Positions 6,107 to 12,302 are shown, numbered from the stretch's first letter. The stretch: DNA of 12,302 bases from JALYXS01 sp051003795 (GCA_051003795.1 JBPCKZ010000224.1:1-12302), one strand, 5' to 3'. Translations and numbers: made by a program. Notes: generated by a model from the letters alone, not told the origin.

Positions 6107-6691
6107 CTATCTCAGTATGCCTAGCAGATCGTTAGCGTTCAGATCGCCAGGTCTGACATTCATCGACGTTTTCTTATGCGCTAACCGGCTGCATGCATCG
6201 CCCGATCCTTCGGTATCGAGCTTTCCCTTTTCCATGTAAGCGATCTTGCCGTCTTTGTCGATTACGAACGTGACGCGATTGGCCATTCCTTTTCCGGGAA
6301 TGAGGACGCCGTACTCCGTCGCGACCTTTCGATCCGCAAAATCGCTTAACAGCGGGAAACTCAGGTTCAACTGCTTGGCAAATTCCTTCTGCGAAGGAGC
6401 ATTGTCTTCACTGATGGCAAACACCTGTGTGTCGGCCGCGTCGAATTTGGACCCACCTAACTGGTAGGCCTGCATTTCCTTGGTTCAACCACCGGTGAAA
6501 GCGGCCGGGAAAAAGGCAAGGACGACATTTTTCTTGCCGAGGAAATCGGATAATTTCACGGGCTTGCCCGTCGTGGAGGGCAGCGTAAAATCGGGCGCCA
6601 TGTCGCCGACCTTCAAGGTAGTGGACATGGGCTCCTGTGCAAAGGCGCACGCCAAAGCAGCGGTAAGTACGAGCCAGCGCATCTTTTTCAT
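6107..6691 (-). CDS. Exported selenocysteine peroxiredoxin (in-frame TGA read as Sec69)
   Basis: Read through one in-frame TGA (6485-6487), this frame gives a 194-residue AhpC/TSA-family peroxiredoxin. Residues 1-18 look like a signal peptide (MKKMRW, hydrophobic core, AFA|QE). The thioredoxin-fold start VGDMAPDFTLPSTTGKPVKL spans 28-47. P62, T66 and position 69 form the universal PxxxTxxC active site, with the TGA at exactly the peroxidatic cysteine: FFPAAFTGG, TGA, TKEMQAY. The conserved arginine is R139 in NRVTFVIDKDG. The downstream part is intact with no second stop or frameshift to TAG 6107-6109. There is no cysteine at the PrxQ resolving position (U+5 is Q74). C167 in GDACSRL is the only other Cys in the mature protein and might resolve or pair with a reductant. 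Start ATG 6691 is chosen over GTG 6715 because it opens the signal peptide and follows a perfect TATAAT. The role would be peroxide reduction in the periplasm. A recent nonsense mutation is the alternative, made unlikely by position and hairpin. Confidence 0.85.
6449..6470 (-). promoter_or_regulatory. Putative bacterial SECIS hairpin downstream of the Sec codon
   Basis: In the mRNA the hairpin begins 15 nt after UGA. The 5' arm is GGCCUACC, the apical loop AGUUA, and the 3' arm GGUGGGUCC, with one bulged U. This gives eight pairs, one of them G-U, with six uninterrupted below the loop. The loop starts at nt 23 after UGA and has G as its second base, followed by U. This agrees with the known bacterial SECIS pattern: apical loop 3-14 nt, G within its first two bases, and 16-37 nt from UGA. 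A weak lower stem (nt 7-9 with 40-42) may extend it towards the UGA. Unlike E. coli fdhF, the bulged U is on the 3' side. Confidence 0.72.
6485..6487 (-). other. Selenocysteine codon (TGA) at the peroxidatic position
   Basis: The codon lies between GGT (Gly68) and ACC (Thr70) and replaces the cysteine codon of the peroxiredoxin motif. The next in-frame ATG (6475) lies inside the active-site helix and is not a plausible independent start. Decoding requires SelA, SelB, SelC and SelD elsewhere in the genome, none of which is in this window. Confidence 0.82.
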
Positions 6692-6698
6692 GGGTCTA

Positions 6699-6704
6699 AT
6701 TATA
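6699..6704 (-). promoter_or_regulatory. -10 box (perfect TATAAT) for the selenoperoxiredoxin
   Basis: A consensus TATAAT on the minus strand ends 7 bases before ATG 6691. The intervening TAGACCC has no ribosome binding site. Transcription beginning about 7 bases after the box would start at or within a base of the ATG, giving a leaderless message. No clear -35 is seen upstream. It indicates that the gene is transcribed separately from the receptor gene that ends at 6736. Confidence 0.6.
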
Positions 6705-6735
6705 GCGTCTGCCACGTTCCGTTGCCCTGATTTTC

Positions 6736-9700
6736 TCAGAAGTAAATCTTCGCACCCAACTGAATCACGCGCGTCGTAACCCCTTGCACGCCGCCGCCGA
6801 CGGACCCGAACGTCGCCGAGTTCAGATTCCGATCCACCGAACTCGGGTCCGGATTGAAATTATTGAACAGATTGAAAATCTCCGTCCGGAATTCAAACGA
6901 TCTCGTCTCTTTAAACCGGAACGACTTGATCGCGGAGAAATCGAAGTTCGTAATCCCTGGCAGCCGGAACGCGTCCGTGCGCGGCGACGTCCCGAAACGC
7001 CCGAACGGCGCCTGCACGAACGCGTCCGTATTGAACCATCGCTTCCAAGTCCGCTGGTCTCCCGGCAAGTCGCCCTTCGCAATCTGATCGGGGCGCGACG
7101 CCGCGCCCGTCCCGGTTGTATCTATGTTCAAGGTCACGGGCGCCGGAAACCCGCTTTGGAACGTCATGATCGTCGAAACCTGCCATCCATCGAGTACATA
7201 CTTACCCACTCCGTGCAGCCCCCGCGCAAACGGAATGTCGTAGAGCGCGGTCTGCACGAAGCGCTGTGTCACATCGAACCCCGATACGGAACGATCTCCG
7301 CGCAGGTAGTAAATATCCTGCGGGCTGCCGATGAAATTTCCGCCGCCCACCTGGCCTCCGATATCGCTTGGCCCCGAAATCGACTTCGACCACGTGTACG
7401 CCGTAAGAAACGTGAGACCCCGGCCCATACGGCGCTCGGCTTTGACCTGCAGCGAATGGTAAATCGAATTGCCGATCGATTTATCGGATTGCACCGGTCG
7501 CAAAAACTGTTGATCGGGACGCCGCGCGTTTAGCGACGCGAGGCCCGGCGTGCGCGGGTCCACCACGTTGATCGGGCGATTCAGGTCTCCAAATGTCACG
7601 AACAGCCGCGTGCCTTTCGATCCCACATAGCCCACATCCAGGGCAACGTTGCCGGGCAATTTATGCTGAACGTTGAAATTCCATTGCTGCACGTAACTGT
7701 CGCGCGAATTTTGATCGTTGCTGACGGCGAAGGGAAGCCCGCCCGCGTTCGATGCGCCGGCGAAAGGATTATTGAAGAATACGTTGGGCGCGCCTGTAAT
7801 GTTGCCGTTGATGTTCGCCCCCGCCGTCGCCTGCGCGCCCTCCGCCATCGCGAAGATCGCGTTCGAAATCTGCGGAGTATAGTAAATGCCATAGCCGCCG
7901 CGAAACACGGTCTCACCCAGCAATCCGCTACGGTACGCAAAACCCGCGCGCGGCCCGAAGTCCTTGCGGTCCGGTTGAATCAGCCCGCGTCCATAGGGCG
8001 AATTCTGGGGCGTTACCGCGTTGGTCACGACAAAGCCATTTTGATAGATATCTACGAACTTATCGTTCGATTGCTTGTAGGGCTGAAAATAGTCGTAGCG
8101 CAGACCCAGATTCACGCTCAACCGGGGCGAAACCTTCCAATCGTCGTTCACGAAATACGCCTGCCAGAAGTTATGCAGGTCCGTCGACGTGTGAGTGGGA
8201 TTCACGTCGTCGGCGCGGATGTAACCCAGGACGAAATCGGCCAGAGCGGAGCCGGTGTACGTGCCATCGAAGGTGAAATTGCCGCGCGGCGCGCGCGCCT
8301 GCTCGAACGTGACGGTGCGGCGGTCGATCTCGATGCCCGCCCGGATGAAGTGTTTCCCGCGCTGCCACGAAAGCGTATCCGATCCCGGGATGAAGGAGTT
8401 CGAGCGCGTGCGCGGCCCAATCTGCCGCTGCAAGTTATAAACGCTGAAAGTCCCATCCGGCCCGTTAATGTTGATGGTGGGCGGCCCGTATTCTTCCGGC
8501 AGCCGCGAAACCAGCGGCAGGCCCATTTTCCCCACGACATCGTAATTCGGATCGTTTGTCGTTCCGAACTTCTCCGCTTCGGCGAAGCGATGCCACCCCA
8601 CGCGAGCCTCATTGATGATGGTCGGGCTGAACGTGTGCGTGTGCGTGACGGACACATTTTGCGTGCGGCCTAAGTTATTGCGCTCGTCGTGTCCCCAAAA
8701 CGGAATGCCCGCTTCGTAGGTGTCGTTGAAGATGTAATGCCCGGAGAGAATGTCCTTCTGCGAAAAATTGTGATCGATCCGCGCCGTGTAGTTATCCTGC
8801 GTGGAAACCGCGCTGGCGGGAGACGACGCGAAGTTTTGCGTCCCCACCAAAGTGTTCGGCAATGGCTGGAATTGCAGGAACGCAAGCGCCTGCGCGCTGA
8901 GGGCCGATTTCGGAATCACATTCCCCACGATGCCCACATTGAGTGGGTCCTTCAAGATAATCGGCTGCCCGGTCCGCGCATTCACAAGCCCGCGGAAGTC
9001 TCCCGCGCGGATCGCCGCCGGCGGGACTAGCCGCAGCTGGCTGGTGGCTCCTTGCGCCACGCGGCCCGACTCCCAATTGAAAAAGAAGAACGTTTTGTCT
9101 TTGCCGGAATACAGTTTCGGTATCGTAACCGGCCCGCTTGCATTCGCCCCGAATTGATTGCGATTCAGCCGTGGCGGCGTCACGCTATGGCCAGCGATCG
9201 CGTCATAGCTCTGCGTCAGCGCGTCGTTGCGATTGAACTCCCAAAGCGTGCCGTGCAGTTGATTGCCGCCCGATTTCGTGATGATGCTGACCTGTCCGCC
9301 CGGGGCGCCGCCCGACTGCGCCGAGTACGTGCTGGTCTCGACTTTAAACTCGGCGAGCGAATCGATCGACGGCGAGAAGCTATAAGTCATCGCATCGTAA
9401 TCCATCATCTCGACGCCATCGATAAAGTAGCGATTCGCCGTGTCGCGCGACCCGTTTGCCGAAGCGGCCGTCGAGCCGTATGCCGCATCCTGCTGTCCCA
9501 CCGAGCCGCGGCCGCGCCGCACCGTGATTGATCCCGGGGTGCCGGCCTGCACGCCGGGAATGAGTTGCGCGAGCTGAATAAAGTTTCGTCCGTTCAATGG
9601 CAGCTCGACGATCTTCCCTGCGTCGATTACGGTTCCCACCGTGGAATTCTCGGTTTGCAGCACCGCCGCCGTGGCGTTCACCTCGATGCTCTCGTTTACG

Positions 9701-10035
9701 TCGCCGATCTTGAGGGAGAAATCCATGCGCGCCGTTTGCTGCACCTCGAGCGTCGCCTTATCGATTTTCTGCGCCTGAAAGCCGGTGCGCGTCGCCGTCA
9801 CGGTGTAATCGCCCGCGGGAAGGAAGGGAATCGAGTAAGATCCCGCCGCGTCCGTTTGGATCTCGCGGAATGTATTGGTCGCGAGGTTAGTCGCCCGGAT
9901 GGTAACGCCGGGCAGAACGGCGCCCGAAGCGTCGGTCACCGTTCCCACTAAAGTGGCCGTGGTCTGTTGGGCCAGGCAAGGAATAACAAATAGCAGAAGG
10001 CAAGCAAGACTTCGAACTCTCATCATTCTGGTCAT
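6736..10035 (-). CDS. TonB-dependent, Oar-like outer-membrane receptor
   Basis: This is a 1099-residue outer-membrane protein. It has a signal peptide to about residue 22 (MTRMMRVRSLACLLLFVIP, then CLA|QQ). A carboxypeptidase-regulatory-like beta domain spans about 24-118 (GTVTDASGAVLPGVTI, GSYSIPFLPAGDYTVTATRTGF). A plug domain starts near VELPLNGRNF (143-152) and includes GGQVSIITKSGGNQLHG. A long beta barrel ends in RVIQLGAKIYF, with the terminal aromatic residue typical of outer-membrane proteins. This architecture matches the Oar-type TonB-dependent transporters that are strongly expanded in Acidobacteriota and are linked to uptake of large or oligomeric substrates. Nothing in the sequence identifies the ligand. 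The frame is open to GTG 10062, but ATG 10035 (or ATG 10026/10023) is preferred because the signal peptide begins there. The gene diverges from an exported D-aminoacylase-type hydrolase across 32 bases, suggesting that N-acylated or peptide-like compounds may be imported. Confidence 0.92.
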   Translation of the reverse strand: MTRMMRVRSLACLLLFVIPCLAQQTTATLVGTVTDASGAVLPGVTIRATNLATNTFREIQTDAAGSYSIPFLPAGDYTVTATRTGFQAQKIDKATLEVQQTARMDFSLKIGDVNESIEVNATAAVLQTENSTVGTVIDAGKIVELPLNGRNFIQLAQLIPGVQAGTPGSITVRRGRGSVGQQDAAYGSTAASANGSRDTANRYFIDGVEMMDYDAMTYSFSPSIDSLAEFKVETSTYSAQSGGAPGGQVSIITKSGGNQLHGTLWEFNRNDALTQSYDAIAGHSVTPPRLNRNQFGANASGPVTIPKLYSGKDKTFFFFNWESGRVAQGATSQLRLVPPAAIRAGDFRGLVNARTGQPIILKDPLNVGIVGNVIPKSALSAQALAFLQFQPLPNTLVGTQNFASSPASAVSTQDNYTARIDHNFSQKDILSGHYIFNDTYEAGIPFWGHDERNNLGRTQNVSVTHTHTFSPTIINEARVGWHRFAEAEKFGTTNDPNYDVVGKMGLPLVSRLPEEYGPPTININGPDGTFSVYNLQRQIGPRTRSNSFIPGSDTLSWQRGKHFIRAGIEIDRRTVTFEQARAPRGNFTFDGTYTGSALADFVLGYIRADDVNPTHTSTDLHNFWQAYFVNDDWKVSPRLSVNLGLRYDYFQPYKQSNDKFVDIYQNGFVVTNAVTPQNSPYGRGLIQPDRKDFGPRAGFAYRSGLLGETVFRGGYGIYYTPQISNAIFAMAEGAQATAGANINGNITGAPNVFFNNPFAGASNAGGLPFAVSNDQNSRDSYVQQWNFNVQHKLPGNVALDVGYVGSKGTRLFVTFGDLNRPINVVDPRTPGLASLNARRPDQQFLRPVQSDKSIGNSIYHSLQVKAERRMGRGLTFLTAYTWSKSISGPSDIGGQVGGGNFIGSPQDIYYLRGDRSVSGFDVTQRFVQTALYDIPFARGLHGVGKYVLDGWQVSTIMTFQSGFPAPVTLNIDTTGTGAASRPDQIAKGDLPGDQRTWKRWFNTDAFVQAPFGRFGTSPRTDAFRLPGITNFDFSAIKSFRFKETRSFEFRTEIFNLFNNFNPDPSSVDRNLNSATFGSVGGGVQGVTTRVIQLGAKIYF

Positions 10036-10045
10036 AATATCGAAA

Positions 10046-10051
10046 ATAGTA
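10046..10051 (-). promoter_or_regulatory. Candidate -10 hexamer (TACTAT) for the receptor gene
   Basis: On the minus strand TACTAT matches TATAAT at 4 of 6 positions and ends 10 bases before ATG 10035, or 19 before ATG 10026. It overlaps the plus-strand TAAAAT box of the divergent amidohydrolase, so the two promoters could compete. No ribosome binding site or -35 is evident. Confidence 0.3.
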
Positions 10052-10055
10052 AAAT
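10050..10055 (+). promoter_or_regulatory. Candidate -10 hexamer (TAAAAT) for the amidohydrolase
   Basis: TAAAAT ends 12 bases before ATG 10068, matching TATAAT at 5 of 6 positions, in a short AT-rich island. There is no purine-rich ribosome binding site between box and start. The predicted leader is about 5 bases. Confidence 0.4.
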
Positions 10056-10067
10056 ATCGCACGAACC

Positions 10068-11654
10068 ATGCGCCTTCCCGCCGCTGTCTTCGTTTTTCTG
10101 TCGTTAGCCGCTCGGCTCAACGCCTACGATCTCCTGATCGTGAACGGCCGCGTCGTCGATGGCACCGGCGGCCCGTGGTACCGCGCCAGCATCGGAATTG
10201 ACGGCGACGGCATCACCGCGATTGGCCTTTTGCCCGGCGCCGCGGGCACTCGCATCATCGACGCGCAAGGCCTCATGGTTGCGCCGGGCTTCATCGACAT
10301 CCACACACACGCGCGCGACGGCATCTTTGAAGTGCCCACCGCGGATAACTACGTTCGCCAAGGCGTTACCACACTGATTGAAGGAAACGACGGAAGTTCG
10401 CCGATCCCGCTGAAGCCATTTCTCGACAAGCTTCGCGCCACGCCCATCTCCGTGAACTTCGGCTCTTTCGCGGGGCACGGCTCGATTCGCGCCGCCGTCA
10501 TGGGCCTCGAAAGTCGGAAGGCCTCCGCCGCCGAGATCGAGAAGATGAAGGACCTCGCTCGGCAGGCCATGCGCGACGGCGCGTTCGGCTTATCGACCGG
10601 GCTATTCTACGTTCCCGGCAATTACGCGACGGCGGAAGAAGTGATCGAGATCGCGAAGGTTGTCGGCGAAATGGGCGGAATGCATATCTCGCACATGCGC
10701 GATGAAGGGATTCACGTCGAAGATAGCGTCCGCGAGACCATCCGCATCGGCGAAGAAGGCCACTTGCCGACGCAGGTCACGCATCACAAAATGATGGGCA
10801 AGGCGAATTGGGGCAAGTCCGCCGAGACGATCCGGCTTGTGGAAGAGGCGCGCGGGCGCGGCGTGGACGTGACTATCGACGCGTATCCATACACCGCTTC
10901 CAGCACGGAAACCGCCGCGCTATTCCCGCAATGGTCGCAAGCCGGAGGTCAAAAGGAGCTCGTGAAGCGGCTGCACGATCCTGCCTCGCGGGCCAAAATC
11001 AAAGCCGCGATCGTGGACAATATCGTCAATGGGCGCGGCGGCGGAAATGTCAAAAACATTGTGATGGCGAGCTGCGGATTCGACGCTTCCCTCGCCGGAA
11101 AGAGCCTCGCCCAGATCACCGATTCGCGCGCCGCGCGCGGCACGCCGCCAACTCCCGACAACGCCGCGGAAACCGCCATGGATATCCAAGAGAAGGGCGG
11201 ATGCTCCGCCGTGTACCACGCCATCGACGAGGGCGACGTCGAGCGGATTCTGCGCTATCCATTCACCATGATCGGCTCGGACGGCGAGATTCCGATCTTC
11301 GGCAAGGGCGTGCCGCATCCTCGCAGCTATGGCACGTTCGCGCGCGTTCTGGGCCGCTACGCGCGCGAGCGCAAAGTGCTCACGCTTGAAGATGCCGTGC
11401 ACCGGATGTCCGCCATTCCGGCAAACCGCCTGGGCTTGGAAGACCGAGGCTTGCTGCGCCCCGGCATGAAAGCGGACATCGTCATCTTCGATCCGGCGAC
11501 CGTGGCGGATCGCGCCACGTACCTCGAACCGCATCAATACGCCGTCGGATTCCGCGACGTCATCGTCGATGGAGTTCCCGTGCTCGACGAAGGGAAGATC
11601 ACCGCAAGCAGACCGGGACGCGTCCTGATCAAGCAAGCGCGGGGTACAATCTGA
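10068..11654 (+). CDS. Exported amidohydrolase, D-aminoacylase (N-acyl-D-amino-acid deacylase) family
   Basis: This is a 528-residue metal-dependent hydrolase with an N-terminal signal peptide (MRLPAAVFVFLSLAARLNA, cleavage near 19), so it probably acts in the periplasm. The fold markers run in order. NGRVVDGTGGPWYRASIGI is the N-terminal beta sandwich, and GFIDIHTHARD carries the HxH metal pair H79/H81. HISHMRDEG (H206/H209), THHKMMGKANWGKS (H239/H240) and GSDGEIP (D405) follow. The typical family tail is GLLRPGMKADIVIFDP, with FRDVIVDGVPVLDEGK returning to the sandwich. In classical D-aminoacylases the segment after VTT reads GNCG with a metal-binding cysteine. Here it is EGNDG, so that Cys is Asp108, with E105 nearby as a possible ligand. 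The family removes acyl groups from N-acyl-D-amino acids; some members act on other amides or dipeptides. The gene diverges from the TonB receptor and is followed 4 bases later by the isomerase-like gene. Confidence 0.88.
   Translation: MRLPAAVFVFLSLAARLNAYDLLIVNGRVVDGTGGPWYRASIGIDGDGITAIGLLPGAAGTRIIDAQGLMVAPGFIDIHTHARDGIFEVPTADNYVRQGVTTLIEGNDGSSPIPLKPFLDKLRATPISVNFGSFAGHGSIRAAVMGLESRKASAAEIEKMKDLARQAMRDGAFGLSTGLFYVPGNYATAEEVIEIAKVVGEMGGMHISHMRDEGIHVEDSVRETIRIGEEGHLPTQVTHHKMMGKANWGKSAETIRLVEEARGRGVDVTIDAYPYTASSTETAALFPQWSQAGGQKELVKRLHDPASRAKIKAAIVDNIVNGRGGGNVKNIVMASCGFDASLAGKSLAQITDSRAARGTPPTPDNAAETAMDIQEKGGCSAVYHAIDEGDVERILRYPFTMIGSDGEIPIFGKGVPHPRSYGTFARVLGRYARERKVLTLEDAVHRMSAIPANRLGLEDRGLLRPGMKADIVIFDPATVADRATYLEPHQYAVGFRDVIVDGVPVLDEGKITASRPGRVLIKQARGTI
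11645..11650 (+). promoter_or_regulatory. Candidate -10 hexamer (TACAAT) for the xylose-isomerase-like gene
   Basis: GGTACAATC overlaps the last codons of the amidohydrolase and ends 8 bases before ATG 11659. The intervening CTGAAACT has no ribosome binding site. The same GGTACAATC precedes the aldehyde dehydrogenase. The predicted transcript is almost leaderless; read-through from the amidohydrolase is also likely. Confidence 0.45.
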
Positions 11655-11658
11655 AACT

Positions 11659-12302
11659 ATGAAACCCGTTCCGGCGGACCGGCAACAAGCTCTGGTCGAG
11701 CGACTCACCAATGCCTGCGGCGGCGCTTACAGCCCGGAAACGCGCCGCAAATTTTTCATTACCGGACCGCAGTGGGCCGCCGCTTATGAAGGCCAAGCCT
11801 TGTTCCATGCGCCAACGCGCAAGCCCGTGGGTTTTGAGCGGGTCATCGCGGAGTACGCCAAGATCGGCTTGGGCTACTGGTGTACGCACGACACCGACGT
11901 GATTCCCACCGAGGCGCTCGGCAAAGATAAACAGCGCGAGATCGTTGAGCGCATTCAGAAGAGCCTGAAAGAGAACGGGCTTCAGTGTTCGATGGTCACA
12001 ACCGAAACATTCTTCCACGCCGTGTTTGCGGCCAGTCCGGCCGCGGAAGCGCCGGAAGTCCGGCAATACGCGGCGTTTCGGGTCAAGAACACCGTCGATA
12101 TCGGTCATGAGTTAGGCGCGCAATTCGCCGTGTATTGGCCGGGGTCGCTGGGGTACTACGTTCAGGGCGCGATGGATGAAACGCAGACGCTGCGCTGGTA
12201 CGCCGAAACTCTCAACGCCGCGTGCGAGCACGATATTAAAACCGCGGCCGCAAAGGGCCGGCCCACGCTCAAGCATTGTCTCGAAGCCAAACCGTTTGAG
12301 CC
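11659..12302 (+). CDS. Xylose-isomerase-family TIM-barrel protein (3' end outside window)
   Basis: The first 214 residues of a xylose isomerase/TIM-barrel sugar isomerase are present; the frame is still open at the right edge. After an unusual N-terminal segment the catalytic pair appears as WCTHDTDVIP, with H77 and D80 matching His54/Asp57 of Streptomyces xylose isomerase. SMVTTETFFH (111-120) matches the ATTNLF strand, W160 in AVYWPGS matches the active-site Trp137, and LEAKPFEP provides E209, K211 and E214 for the first metal and the catalytic lysine (EPKPNEP in Streptomyces). The canonical GGREG after the tryptophan is replaced by PGSLGYY, so the substrate may not be xylose. There is no signal peptide, so it is cytoplasmic. 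It begins 4 bases after the amidohydrolase stop, behind a TACAAT box. The normal family length is about 390 residues, so roughly 45% is missing only because of the window edge. Confidence 0.88.
   Translation, partial: MKPVPADRQQALVERLTNACGGAYSPETRRKFFITGPQWAAAYEGQALFHAPTRKPVGFERVIAEYAKIGLGYWCTHDTDVIPTEALGKDKQREIVERIQKSLKENGLQCSMVTTETFFHAVFAASPAAEAPEVRQYAAFRVKNTVDIGHELGAQFAVYWPGSLGYYVQGAMDETQTLRWYAETLNAACEHDIKTAAAKGRPTLKHCLEAKPFE

Larger units (their letters stand above)
10036..10059. repeat. Direct repeat AATATCG x2 in the divergent promoter region
   Basis: AATATCG occurs at 10036-10042 and again at 10053-10059, 17 bases apart, filling most of the spacer between the receptor ATG (10035) and the amidohydrolase ATG (10068). 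The stretch is markedly AT-rich against its surroundings and overlaps candidate -10 boxes of both genes, so a regulator bound here could control both. The 7-base length makes chance occurrence in an AT-rich spacer quite possible. Confidence 0.35.

Noticed and set aside
6485..6487. Treating the peroxiredoxin as a pseudogene or as two separate genes
   Set aside because: The single stop is TGA, sits precisely at the catalytic cysteine, both flanks are in the same frame and undamaged, and a SECIS-like hairpin follows. The downstream piece alone would lack the active site and has no credible start.
6692..6715. GTG 6715 as start of the peroxiredoxin
   Set aside because: It would place the perfect TATAAT box inside the coding sequence and add eight residues ahead of an otherwise normal signal peptide.
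7663..8673. Plus-strand 336-codon open frame inside the receptor gene
   Set aside because: It is antisense to conserved beta-barrel coding sequence, and its composition (Arg/Val/Ala-rich, no motifs) is typical of a shadow frame.
10036..10062. GTG 10062 as start of the TonB-dependent receptor
   Set aside because: The extra residues are encoded by the AT-rich divergent spacer and would come within 6 bases of the opposite gene's start. The signal peptide begins at ATG 10035 or slightly later.
10920..11711. Minus-strand open frame opposite the amidohydrolase and the isomerase start
   Set aside because: It overlaps two recognised plus-strand genes and has no family resemblance.

Overview
The window looks like part of an Acidobacteriota chromosome, most likely the Bryobacterales/Solibacter side. 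The base composition is GC-rich, there is a very large Oar-type outer-membrane receptor with an N-terminal carboxypeptidase-regulatory-like domain, and several enzymes that are normally cytoplasmic carry export signals. This placement is inference from gene content, because no rRNA is present. Coding density is high: ten genes, nine complete and one cut by the right edge. No gene-free stretch exceeds 300 bases; the longest is the 117-base gap at 5222-5338. I saw no tRNA, rRNA, CRISPR array, insertion sequence or phage gene.

Left block, plus strand, 18-4658. A hopanoid-type FAD amine oxidase (hpnE) is followed closely by a small secreted regulatory-like-domain protein, an ankyrin-repeat protein, an NAD(P)-dependent aldehyde dehydrogenase and an exported RraA/HMG-aldolase-like protein. 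The last two overlap by ATGA. The genes are tightly spaced and may be partly co-transcribed.

Middle block, 4667-6691. A secreted fasciclin-domain protein (minus) is divergent from a GlpF-type aquaglyceroporin (plus). The aquaglyceroporin meets, stop codon to stop codon, a minus-strand exported peroxiredoxin. That peroxiredoxin is the key gene of the window. Its frame is interrupted by one in-frame TGA at 6485-6487, exactly where the peroxidatic cysteine of the PxxxTxxC motif should be. The frame is intact on both sides, and a hairpin with bacterial SECIS geometry follows 14 nt downstream. The simplest reading is a selenocysteine peroxiredoxin of 194 residues with Sec69, which ordinary gene calling would split into two fragments or label a pseudogene.

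Right block, 6736-12302. The TonB-dependent, Oar-like receptor (minus) and an exported D-aminoacylase-type amidohydrolase (plus) diverge from a 32-base spacer. This suggests an outer-membrane importer working with a periplasmic hydrolase. A xylose-isomerase-family TIM barrel follows the amidohydrolase and runs off the window end.

Regulation. Several genes have a TATAAT/TACAAT-like hexamer only 7-9 bases before the start codon, with no Shine-Dalgarno sequence in between for most. This points to leaderless or nearly leaderless mRNAs. A 12-bp inverted repeat lies between the fasciclin and aquaglyceroporin genes, and a 7-bp direct repeat lies in and beside the receptor/amidohydrolase spacer.
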